Source of the DNA: Bacteroidota bacterium
Lineage (GTDB): Bacteria; Bacteroidota; Bacteroidia; Cytophagales; Hymenobacteraceae
Direction of reading: 5' to 3'
Assembly (NCBI GenBank): GCA_023424725.1
Contig: JAFADQ010000224.1
Location: 1-6,609, forward strand
DNA: 6,609 nucleotides
Under the pieces are notes generated by a model. It was given only the letters and a program-made list of their open reading frames with translations. It was not told the origin of the DNA and made no database searches. This document shows positions 1 to 5,650 of this stretch, piece after piece (positions within the stretch are counted from its first letter, which is position 1; the number at the start of each line of letters is the position of its first letter). The translations under genes and the position numbers were made by a program.

Positions 1-2
1 TC

Positions 3-1568
3 TCCAATCTGCAAACGAACCTTATTTTGTATGATGCTGAAATTTACCTCGATCCTGGCAAATACAACCATCCGGGCGGGTATTATGTATCGTGGCAACG
101 CTGCTGTCGCAACGATATCATCAATAATATTATTTTTCCGGGCGGAACAGGAATGGTGTTTTATGCCGAATTTCCGCCGGTAGTATACAACAACTCCATT
201 TTCCGCAACAGCTCGCCAGTTTTTAAACCTATAAAAGGCGATTATTTGTGCCTGGGCCAGGAATACAGTTTTAGCTTCGCGGCTACCGATAAAGACGGCG
301 ACCGCCTTGTGTACAGTCTCACCGATCCGCTTCGGGGTACTTCTACGCAAAGCAATCCGGTACCGGATGGTGTTTCGGGAATTTACCAGCCGGTGCAATG
401 GGAGCCGGGCTTTACTGCCAACAACGCGGTGCCCGGCGCATCTCCTTCTTTTAATATAAATTCAGAAACGGGCCTGTTAAAAGTAAGGCCCACCATAACA
501 GGCCTTTTTGTGTTTTCGGTAAAGGTAGAAGAGTATCGCAACAACCAGAAAATAGGAGAGGTGCGCCGCGATTTTCAGTGGAAAGTGATAGCCTGCGAAA
601 CAAACCTGCCGCCTAAGCTTACCCTGCAATTGCCAGACGGAAGTACCTATTTACAAGGCGATACCATTGTGGTTACCGCAACAGAAAACAGTTGCTTTAA
701 ACTTCTTGGTACAGACACTAAAGATTCGCGGTTAAATTTCTCTATTCTGCCGGTAAATTATACCCAGCCTGCCATTGCGCTCACGCCACCATCCGGAAAT
801 GTGACCGAGGATAATGTGCCGGTAGAAAGTTCTTTTTGCTGGACCGATTGCAGTTTAGCCCGCGATGTGCCCTATATTTTTGATGTGCTTGTTGCCGACG
901 ACGGCTGCCCTTTGCCGCTTACCTCGCGCATTAAGGTAACGTTGCTTATAAAACCAGAACCTAACGAAGCTCCGGTTATTTCTACCTCGCTGCCCGGCAA
1001 TGTAGTTTATCTTACCATCGGCGATTCTGTTTTGTTTGATGTAACCGGCTCCGACGCCGGCAACGATGTAATAACGTTGTCTTACGAAGGCACAGATTTT
1101 GACCCTTCCAGCCTTGGCATGCAGTTTAAAGGCGGCTCGGCAGAGGGTAGCATAACCGAACCATTTTACTGGAAACCCGATTGCGGCATATTAAACCTAC
1201 AACAACCGTTAAAAGTAACTTTCCGGGCGAAAGATAACAGTTGCTTTAGCCAAAACACCGACACCACCAGCGTGCTGTTTTACGTGCAGGACATAGACAA
1301 CAAAGAGGCAGAATTTTTTCCACCCAACGTTTTTACTCCCAACGGCGATGGTATTAACGATGTTTTCGCTTTCCCAACGTTGCCGCTTAATAACTGCGCC
1401 GGGCAATTAAATAAAATAGAAGTGTTTAACCGCTGGGGTAAAAAAGTGTTCGAAGCCAATTCCAGATCTGCCAGTTGGGAAGGCGCCAATGTGCCCGATG
1501 GAGTATATTATTATCTTATCAGCTTCAGCAACCGATCTTATAAAGGCATCGTTTCTATTTTACGGTAA
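3..1568 (+). CDS. Secreted protein with type B T9SS (gliding-motility-associated) C-terminal sorting domain, 5' end missing
   Basis: The reading frame is open from the first bases to the TAA at 1566-1568, so 521 residues of a longer protein are visible. The true start and signal peptide lie before the window, and the in-frame TTG at 27 is not a credible start. The last ~84 residues (nt 1314-1565) are a CHU_C / type B type IX secretion sorting domain: FFPPNVFTPNGDGINDVF, then KIEVFNRWGKKVFE, then DGVYYYLISF and a terminal YKGIVSILR. Proteins with this domain are exported through the type IX system and released or attached at the cell surface. The upstream part is beta-rich with Ig/cadherin-like stretches (around DKDGDRLVYSL and NEAPVISTSLPG) and several cysteines, including an RCCRND motif near the visible start. 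It resembles large surface or adhesin-like proteins of Hymenobacteraceae that carry the same tail. The ligand is unknown. The sorting domain is certain; the role in adhesion is inference. Confidence 0.9.
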   Translation, partial: SNLQTNLILYDAEIYLDPGKYNHPGGYYVSWQRCCRNDIINNIIFPGGTGMVFYAEFPPVVYNNSIFRNSSPVFKPIKGDYLCLGQEYSFSFAATDKDGDRLVYSLTDPLRGTSTQSNPVPDGVSGIYQPVQWEPGFTANNAVPGASPSFNINSETGLLKVRPTITGLFVFSVKVEEYRNNQKIGEVRRDFQWKVIACETNLPPKLTLQLPDGSTYLQGDTIVVTATENSCFKLLGTDTKDSRLNFSILPVNYTQPAIALTPPSGNVTEDNVPVESSFCWTDCSLARDVPYIFDVLVADDGCPLPLTSRIKVTLLIKPEPNEAPVISTSLPGNVVYLTIGDSVLFDVTGSDAGNDVITLSYEGTDFDPSSLGMQFKGGSAEGSITEPFYWKPDCGILNLQQPLKVTFRAKDNSCFSQNTDTTSVLFYVQDIDNKEAEFFPPNVFTPNGDGINDVFAFPTLPLNNCAGQLNKIEVFNRWGKKVFEANSRSASWEGANVPDGVYYYLISFSNRSYKGIVSILR

Positions 1569-1637
1569 AGGTATAAGCTGCAGCGGCCAAAAAACCGCCC
1601 GCCACAACCCAAAACCAGGCGCTTTTTTACTTCGCCC

Positions 1638-1750
1638 CGGCAAAACGCTTCCAGGAGGTGCGCACACTGGAAGGTTTTTTAGGCGGCTTTCGCGCAGGTG
1701 TTTCTAAAATACCTTCCAGGGTGTTTTTTAGACCTGGAAGCGTTTTGCCG
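1638..1750. repeat. Nested inverted repeat: two hairpins in opposite orientation
   Basis: The outer arms are perfect over 18 bases: CGGCAAAACGCTTCCAGG at 1638-1655 and its reverse complement at 1733-1750. Inner arms also match: CTGGAAGGTTTTTTAG at 1667-1682 against the complement of 1704-1719, 15 of 16 bases. The segments between outer and inner arm (1656-1666 and 1720-1732) do not match each other. Each half is itself a hairpin: CTTCCAG 1648-1654 with CTGGAAG 1667-1673, and CTTCCAGG 1713-1720 with CCTGGAAG 1733-1740, both with 12-nt loops. The element can therefore fold as two short hairpins or as one long one with a central 21-nt loop. It could be a terminator pair, a REP/BIME-like doublet or a small mobile-derived repeat; the window holds only this one copy. 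Confidence 0.8.
1648..1680 (+). terminator. Probable intrinsic terminator of the T9SS-sorted protein gene
   Basis: A 7-bp stem (CTTCCAG 1648-1654 with CTGGAAG 1667-1673) with a 12-nt loop is followed by G and then six T at 1675-1680, the classic Rho-independent layout on the plus strand. It lies 80 bases after the stop codon at 1568. It is also the left half of the larger inverted repeat. The right half (1713-1746) forms a second stem followed by CGTTTT, and may act as a backup. The structure is plain; its use as a terminator is inferred. Confidence 0.6.
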
Positions 1751-1796
1751 CTCAATGCACCTGTTTTTAGCTTCCCAGCTAAGAACTTTTCACCCC

Positions 1797-1810
1797 AAGC
1801 CTCCAGGCTT
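1797..1810. other. Short hairpin in non-coding DNA
   Basis: AAGCCT-CC-AGGCTT is a perfect 6-bp inverted repeat with a 2-nt spacer. A second small one, TAGCT-TCCC-AGCTA, lies at 1768-1781. Apart from these, the stretch between the large inverted repeat and the tRNA terminator (about 1751-1911) is AT-rich and I see no gene or promoter in it. The function of these hairpins is unknown and chance is possible. Confidence 0.3.
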
Positions 1811-1911
1811 TATAATTAAACATTTCCGCGCAGGACTTTAAATTTAGATTTCCCGCAATTCTATATAAAAACTGAAAGCGTTTTTAACAGGAAATTTTAC
1901 CCTAAAAAAGC

Positions 1912-1945
1912 AAAAACCCCTCAGAAATTAATCTGAGGGGTTTTT
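1912..1945 (-). terminator. Intrinsic terminator of tRNA-Lys, probably bidirectional
   Basis: A 9-bp perfect stem CCCCTCAGA (1917-1925) / TCTGAGGGG (1932-1940) with a 6-nt loop AATTAA is flanked by five A (1912-1916) and five T (1941-1945). Read on the minus strand it lies just 3' of tRNA-Lys and ends in a T tract, so it should end the tRNA transcript. The symmetrical A and T flanks let it work on the plus strand too, where it would stop read-through from the left before the tRNA. Confidence 0.9.
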
Positions 1946-1947
1946 AG

Positions 1948-2020
1948 TGATCCCGCTGGGATTCGAACCCAGGACCCATACATTAAAAGTGTATTGCTCT
2001 ACCAGCTGAGCTACGGAATC
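1948..2020 (-). tRNA. tRNA-Lys, anticodon UUU
   Basis: Read on the minus strand this is a complete 73-nt cloverleaf. The acceptor stem is GATTCCG/CGGGATC with one T-G wobble and discriminator A. The D arm is GCTC-AGCTGGTA-GAGC. The anticodon stem is ATACA/TGTAT around loop CTTTTAA, giving anticodon TTT for lysine. The variable loop is GGGTC and the T arm is CTGGG-TTCGAAT-CCCAG. The 3' CCA is not encoded: the next three bases read CTA, so CCA must be added by the nucleotidyltransferase. All stems pair, so the gene looks functional. A consensus Bacteroidetes promoter lies upstream and a strong terminator 2 bases downstream, so it is a single-gene unit. It reads toward the T9SS-sorted protein gene and away from the TPR/SH3 gene. 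Confidence 0.97.
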
Positions 2021-2027
2021 GTTTTTG

Positions 2028-2035
2028 TACCTTTG
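2028..2035 (+). promoter_or_regulatory. Possible -7 promoter element for the TPR/SH3 gene
   Basis: TACCTTTG on the plus strand matches the Bacteroidetes -7 consensus TAnnTTTG and would start transcription near 2042, about 50 nt before the ATG at 2092. No TTG-type -33 box is visible at the right distance, where the tRNA gene lies (about 2000-2010). The motif is the mirror of the tRNA -7 box at 2068-2075, the two forming a 9-bp inverted repeat GTACCTTTG/CAAAGGTAC (2027-2035 and 2068-2076). It may be a weak or activator-dependent promoter, or only half of a dyad. Confidence 0.4.
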
Positions 2036-2067
2036 TGCAACCGCGATTGTTTTCCTTAATTGCGATG

Positions 2068-2098
2068 CAAAGGTACGGGTTATATACATAAATGCAAA
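2068..2098 (-). promoter_or_regulatory. Bacteroidetes-type promoter of tRNA-Lys
   Basis: On the minus strand a -33 box TTTG (2095-2098) is separated by exactly 19 bases from a -7 box TACCTTTG (2068-2075), followed by C. This matches the Bacteroidetes primary-sigma consensus TTTG-N19-TAnnTTTG. A start point near 2061 would give a leader of about 40 nt before the tRNA at 2020. The -33 box lies inside the first three codons of the plus-strand gene starting at 2092. Confidence 0.75.
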
Positions 2099-2832
2099 TG
2101 CTAAGGCATAGTTTTTTTCAAATTCTTGTCTTTTTTCTGTCGCTTCAGGTCTATGTTGTTCAGGCACAACCAGGTAAGGAACGACTCCGAAAAGCAGATT
2201 CTTTGTATCAGAAACAGTTGTTTGTAGAATCATTCGACATTTACCAGGAATTGTTGCAGCAGGAGGAGGTTTATTCGCCGGCCATGCTGCTGAAGATGGC
2301 TTTCATAAAAGAATCGCTGGACGATTATACGGGAGCACTTTACTACCTGAGTTTGTATTACGGCAAACACCCTAACCGGAGCACGTTAAAAAAAATGGAG
2401 GCACTGGCTCAGCAACACAATCTGAAGGGCTTTGAATACAGCGACTACGATTTTTTCGCTACCCAGGCCCGCAAATATTATATGCGGATTCTGGAATTGC
2501 TGATGATGACCGCAGTAGTAATCGTAACTATTGCGTTGGTATCGCGGCTACGGGGTAAAAAGCTTAAACCGCATTCTTTTGGGCTTTACCTCGCTTTTAT
2601 CGCGGTGCTTAGTTACTATTTAAACTTTTTGTCTTTTGGCCGCTACGGTATTGTAAACGAAGAAAAACTGGCCATGATGTCGGGGCCGTCGGCCGGTAGC
2701 GCGCTGCTGCGCAGCTTACCCAAAGGTAACAGACTTCAGCTTTTAGGCCAGGAAGATGTGTGGTACAAAGTAAAGCTCGACGATACGGTGGCCTACGTGT
2801 TGCGCGATCATATCCTGGTGGCTACTAATTAA
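2092..2832 (+). CDS. Inner-membrane protein with TPR-like region, two membrane helices and SH3-like C-terminus
   Basis: The 246-residue product starts with a signal peptide (about 1-25, cleavage likely after VQA). A helical, TPR-like part follows (about 30-110: ADSLYQKQLFVESFDIYQ and a repeat-like FIKESLDDYTGALYYL). Two membrane helices come next (about 133-151 and 163-182), joined by the basic loop RLRGKKLK. The rest (about 186-244) looks like a bacterial SH3 domain: GSALLRSLPKGNRLQLLG, then VWYKVKLDDTVAYVLRDHIL. By the positive-inside rule the loop is cytoplasmic, so the TPR-like and SH3-like parts both face the periplasm. The order recalls BatE-like TPR/SH3 proteins of Bacteroidetes, but none of the usual Bat neighbours is present, so I do not use that name. 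ATG at 2092 is chosen; ATG at 2098 would remove two residues. There is no Shine-Dalgarno sequence. It converges with the dehydrogenase gene across 21 bases. Confidence 0.85.
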   Translation: MQMLRHSFFQILVFFLSLQVYVVQAQPGKERLRKADSLYQKQLFVESFDIYQELLQQEEVYSPAMLLKMAFIKESLDDYTGALYYLSLYYGKHPNRSTLKKMEALAQQHNLKGFEYSDYDFFATQARKYYMRILELLMMTAVVIVTIALVSRLRGKKLKPHSFGLYLAFIAVLSYYLNFLSFGRYGIVNEEKLAMMSGPSAGSALLRSLPKGNRLQLLGQEDVWYKVKLDDTVAYVLRDHILVATN

Positions 2833-2853
2833 TTAAAGCCGCGAACTTATAAT

Positions 2854-3660
2854 TTACTTTATAGGCGATTTGTCTTCTTTTGCCATGTGGTTGTATACCA
2901 GTTTATCGGCCAAACCAGGAATAAAACGATTTAGCCAAACGGTAAATTTTCCTTGCAGGGTTAATATTAAATCGCGTTTCCGGTTTCTTACCGCTTTCAG
3001 AATATAAGTAGCTACTTCCTCTGCCGACATCATTTTCTCCTCCGCCCTCGGCGATTCTCCCTGCGCCGATCCGTCGGCGGTAAGCGCCACATTCCGGATA
3101 TTAGATGCCGTAAAGCCGGGGCAGGCCACCAGCACATGCACGTCCTGGGGCAATAACTCAGTTCTAAGCGCCTCCAGAAAGCCTTGCATCGCAAATTTAG
3201 AGGCCGAGTAGCCCGTGCGCCCGGGCAAGCCTCTGTAGCCCGCTATAGACGATATTCCTACCACCGACCCGCGGGATTGGATAAGGTAAGGCAACGCGTA
3301 CTTGGTGGTGTATACCGTGCCCCAAAAGTTAATATCCATTAGTTTTTTCAGCACGTCCAGGCTGGTATCGGCAAAAAGGGCACGCATAGAAATGCCGGCG
3401 TTACAGATCAGCACATCAAGCCGGCCGAAGTGATTAATAGTTTCGGCAACAGAGCGCTTACAATCTTCTTCGCTGGCAGCATCGGCGGCAATGGGATAAG
3501 TGTTATAGTTTTTGCCGGTAAGTTCTGCGGCAACTTCCTGCAGCTTGCCTGCATCGCGACCGGTAAAGGCCACATTATATCCGTCGGCGCCAAAGGCTAG
3601 TGCCAACGCTTTGCCAATTCCCGACGAGCCTCCGGTTATCAAAACTACTTTCTTCCCCAT
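2854..3660 (-). CDS. Short-chain dehydrogenase/reductase (SDR family), probably NADP(H)-dependent
   Basis: The 268-residue product is a complete classical SDR. The Rossmann nucleotide-binding motif TGGSSGIG is at residues 9-16. TGRD (33-36) carries Arg35 just after beta-strand 2, which favours NADP(H) over NAD(H). NAG is at 87-89. The catalytic tetrad is N111, S138 (in ISSIAG), Y151 and K155 (YSASK). PG in CPGFTASNIR (after 170) is the usual loop after the active site. The C-terminal tail ends KEDKSPIK and is soluble, with no membrane helix. It should oxidise or reduce an alcohol/carbonyl pair in the cytoplasm. The substrate cannot be told from sequence; the tail and general pattern resemble the broad group near DHRS7-type enzymes. 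ATG at 3660 puts the Rossmann motif at the normal distance from the N-terminus. No Shine-Dalgarno is seen. A weak -7-like TTTCTTTG lies about 20 bases upstream, with no matching -33 box. Confidence 0.95.
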   Translation of the reverse strand: MGKKVVLITGGSSGIGKALALAFGADGYNVAFTGRDAGKLQEVAAELTGKNYNTYPIAADAASEEDCKRSVAETINHFGRLDVLICNAGISMRALFADTSLDVLKKLMDINFWGTVYTTKYALPYLIQSRGSVVGISSIAGYRGLPGRTGYSASKFAMQGFLEALRTELLPQDVHVLVACPGFTASNIRNVALTADGSAQGESPRAEEKMMSAEEVATYILKAVRNRKRDLILTLQGKFTVWLNRFIPGLADKLVYNHMAKEDKSPIK

Positions 3661-3735
3661 TCTGATCGATATTTACTGCAAAGAAACAAAAAACAAAGCA
3701 GCGCTTTTCACTTTTTATATTTCTTCAGAATTTAA

Positions 3736-3813
3736 TTTGCCTTGAAAATCAGCACGATTAAAAATCAGCACGAATTAACGTAATGTACGTTCTCTTAAAT
3801 CGTGTAAGGCAAA
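3736..3813. repeat. Broken palindrome with internal tandem duplication upstream of the SDR gene
   Basis: Three nested inverted matches share roughly one centre: TTTGCCTT 3736-3743 / AAGGCAAA 3806-3813; CACGATT 3753-3759 / AATCGTG 3798-3804; and AACGTA 3777-3782 / TACGTT 3786-3791 around a 3-nt loop. The left arm is longer because it holds two tandem copies of AAAATCAGCACGATTA (3745-3760) and the same with one extra A (3761-3777). It lies 76-153 bases before the SDR start and after the stop of the coiled-coil gene. It might be a regulator site or a transcript hairpin; there is no T tract marking it as a terminator. Confidence 0.6.
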
Positions 3814-3896
3814 CTATTTTTTAAAATAAATGCATCTGAAGGCTGCCGTGGGCAAAAAGTGGCCTGCTTCAAGCTAATTTTGCTACCGATAAATAA

Positions 3897-4376
3897 TCAC
3901 AAACCGTGATGATCGACTAATTTCCAGTTAATTTCGGCGGGGTTTTTAATAGAATACCGCAGAATAGCGTACCCACCGTTGTGGCCATCTTCAAAATACG
4001 CCAGAGCAAAATTATTCGTTAACACCTGTACCTGGCGGTATGCCATGGTGCCGCCCAAAACTCCTTTCCCCGGCATTAATTTGGGTTGGTTTTGCAACGA
4101 TTGCAGCAACTGCTCTTCAGGCTCTGTAAAACCTGCGGCTTTTAGCTTTTTCAGAGCATGGTCGCGGCTTTCGGCAGAAGGTGTGCTTTCTGCTTGTGAA
4201 GGGGAGAGCTTAAGAGAATCGAAGAGGAGGTTACATTGCAGAAGTTTGGTTTCTGCCTCTGTAAGCCGTGTTTTTGCCTCTTGCAGGCTGGTTCGGGCCT
4301 CGTTGTTTTCGCGGAAAAAATAAAATGACAGCAAAAGCGCTGCGGTAAATAGCAAAAGGAAAATTATATTTCTCAT
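3897..4376 (-). CDS. Hypothetical membrane-anchored coiled-coil protein
   Basis: I do not recognise this 159-residue protein. It begins with a hydrophobic segment (about 3-21, IIFLLLFTAALLLSFYFF) that would act as an uncleaved signal anchor. A charged, heptad-like stretch follows (about 22-58, with EARTSLQEAKTRLTEAETKLLQ) and probably forms a coiled coil, then a Ser/Pro/Glu linker (about 58-70). The last 85 or so residues look globular: LKKLKAAGFTEPEEQLLQSL, a Gly-rich GKGVLGGTMAY, and an aromatic end with YFEDGHNGGYAILRYSI and INWKLVDHHGL. With a single N-terminal anchor the globular part probably lies in the periplasm. ATG at 4376 is the only good start and has no Shine-Dalgarno. A -7-like TTTTG motif lies about 30 bases upstream. 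Consistent codon use and an intact frame support a real gene; the function is unknown. Confidence 0.75.
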   Translation of the reverse strand: MRNIIFLLLFTAALLLSFYFFRENNEARTSLQEAKTRLTEAETKLLQCNLLFDSLKLSPSQAESTPSAESRDHALKKLKAAGFTEPEEQLLQSLQNQPKLMPGKGVLGGTMAYRQVQVLTNNFALAYFEDGHNGGYAILRYSIKNPAEINWKLVDHHGL

Positions 4377-4421
4377 AACCGGGGTTTAGTGCTTTATTAT
4401 CCAAAATTTATTTCACTCTGT

Positions 4422-4446
4422 AAAGCCAAATGCTGTGAAAGCCAAA
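4422..4446. repeat. Short direct repeat before the coiled-coil gene
   Basis: AAAGCCAAA occurs at 4422-4430 and again at 4438-4446, with starts 16 bases apart. It lies 46-70 bases upstream of the minus-strand start at 4376, where promoter or operator sequences would be expected. With only 9 bases per copy, chance is possible. Confidence 0.3.
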
Positions 4447-4520
4447 AAGGCATATACCTTAAGGGAAACTATACAACGCATTATTCTTTTGCACGCATAT
4501 TGCTTCCGGAATTTCACATA

Positions 4521-4543
4521 AAAAAAGCGACTCTAGGGCCGCT
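4521..4543 (-). terminator. Intrinsic terminator of the NYN/cold-shock gene
   Basis: On the minus strand the stem AGCGGC/GTCGCT (4538-4543 with 4526-4531, one G-U pair) with a 6-nt loop is followed by seven T (complement of 4520-4526). It lies 25 bases after the stop of the gene ending at 4568. In plus-strand RNA the wobble becomes an A-C mismatch, so the hairpin favours minus-strand use. It separates this gene from the coiled-coil gene downstream. Confidence 0.7.
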
Positions 4544-4567
4544 CTTTTTAATGTTCTGTTTGTTGTT

Positions 4568-5509
4568 TTATATTTCTTCTACTTTACGTACATCCTGAGC
4601 GCATTCGCCGCGGTCGTTTTCGCCAACGGTGTATTCAATCAGGTCGCCCGGAACGAGTTCGTTAAAATCGCCTTCGGTCATGTCTTGCCAGCAGAAAAAC
4701 AGGTTGCGGCCCGGAGTATCGGTGGCCACAAATCCGTATCCATCTTTTAAGGTTACCACGCGGTTGCGCTTAAGCCCGGTGCTGTCCTGAAAGGCAGGCG
4801 GAAGCGGCTCCAGTATGCCGTCGCCGTTCACGCGCTGGCGCTGCACTAATTGCATGGCCGGGTCTTTGTAAATAAAGAGGTTGTTAATTATCGGGTCAGA
4901 GCGCTTGGTTTTGTTGTCGATAATTTCGTGCATCAGCACCGGGTAGGTTACCTCTTCCAGCAAATCTACCGAGGTGGTGGTGCTGCGGGCATTGCCCAGC
5001 TCGTCGGTATACTCAAAATCCCAGCCAAGCACCATTACGCGGGTGCCAAGCGAGTTTATTTTGCGGATAAGCGGAATATAATCGGCGTCGCCTGCAATTA
5101 GCACCAGTACGTTAAACCGCTTCAGAATGCATTGTTCGTAGGCTTCAAGGGCAAACCAAACATCTATGCCTTTTTCGCCTTTGCTGCTCATGGGCAGGTA
5201 ATGGGTTACTACGCCCTGGCGCATTAGCACGTCATCAAAAAGCCGGTCGGATAATAATTTATTTCTGTTGTTTGCTTCCTGAGCGGTAAGGCGGCCACGG
5301 AAATAATGCGCGTCTACCAGTTGGCAGTACCGCATATCGGTATTTTCTGCTTCTGCTACTCTGTTTCTGATAAATTCGTGAAGGCCGGGAATGCTGAGCC
5401 TTGCGCGGCGCGAGTGGTTATAGTTGTAGTAATTACTAACATGATAGAAGTAATTCCCGTCGTAGAAAACCCCTATTCTGGTTAATTTAGAATCCATTTG
5501 CGGTAACAT
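4568..5509 (-). CDS. NYN-domain putative ribonuclease with cold-shock-like C-terminal domain
   Basis: The 313-residue product has two parts. Residues about 10-200 form a NYN (PIN-like, LabA/DUF88 type) nuclease fold. Acidic metal-binding candidates are D17 in GVFYDGNYF, D116 in KGEKGIDVWFALEA, and D141 and D143 in LIAGDADYIPLIRK; these are the family's usual acidic positions, so activity is likely. Residues about 245-313 resemble a cold-shock/OB domain: KDGYGFV (255-261) fits the RNP1 position and NLFFCW (269-274) the RNP2 position, followed by LVPGDLIEYTVGEN. The likely role is a cytoplasmic metal-dependent endoribonuclease that uses the second domain to bind RNA; the RNA target is unknown. 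The first ATG (5509) gives MLPQMDSKL; the ATG at 5497 (residue 5) is an equally good start. No Shine-Dalgarno. A terminator lies 25 bases after the stop, and the gene appears to stand alone. Confidence 0.9.
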   Translation of the reverse strand: MLPQMDSKLTRIGVFYDGNYFYHVSNYYNYNHSRRARLSIPGLHEFIRNRVAEAENTDMRYCQLVDAHYFRGRLTAQEANNRNKLLSDRLFDDVLMRQGVVTHYLPMSSKGEKGIDVWFALEAYEQCILKRFNVLVLIAGDADYIPLIRKINSLGTRVMVLGWDFEYTDELGNARSTTTSVDLLEEVTYPVLMHEIIDNKTKRSDPIINNLFIYKDPAMQLVQRQRVNGDGILEPLPPAFQDSTGLKRNRVVTLKDGYGFVATDTPGRNLFFCWQDMTEGDFNELVPGDLIEYTVGENDRGECAQDVRKVEEI

Positions 5510-5650
5510 TGCTTGCTCGGGTTATTTATTTTTATTTATTTATCTGATTTTTAATTCGTAAAGTTAACAAGTTTATTTTATTGTTAATTTTGATTTTATC
5601 TGAAACAACTTAAGATAAATCTGTTAGCCTTTTTAAGTCTAATTAAAAGT

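Noticed and set aside
1489..1707. Plus-strand 72-codon ORF spanning the end of the T9SS-sorted protein gene
   Set aside because: Its first part is an alternative frame of the sorting domain and its second part reads through the hairpin element. No start signal or protein pattern supports it.
1638..1750. CRISPR or insertion sequence ends
   Set aside because: There are only two inverted units with no spacers, no transposase and no target-site duplication visible, so I call it a structural repeat only.
1928..2233. Minus-strand 101-codon ORF
   Set aside because: It reads straight through the tRNA-Lys gene and its promoter and is antisense to the signal-peptide part of the TPR/SH3 gene, so it is a chance frame.
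4389..4598. Plus-strand 69-codon ORF in the gap between the coiled-coil and NYN genes
   Set aside because: It starts with GTG, runs through the minus-strand terminator and into the end of the NYN gene on the opposite strand, and its product shows no recognisable domain.
2854..5509. The minus-strand genes as one functional operon
   Set aside because: Gaps of about 190-240 bases, a clear terminator after the NYN gene and unrelated functions argue for separate units.
5510..5650. AT-rich tract before the NYN gene with repeated TTATTT and a TTTATCT/AGATAAA inverted match, considered as a replication origin or operator
   Set aside because: The matches are short and expected in such AT-rich sequence. 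No DnaA-box cluster, iterons or consensus promoter could be made out.
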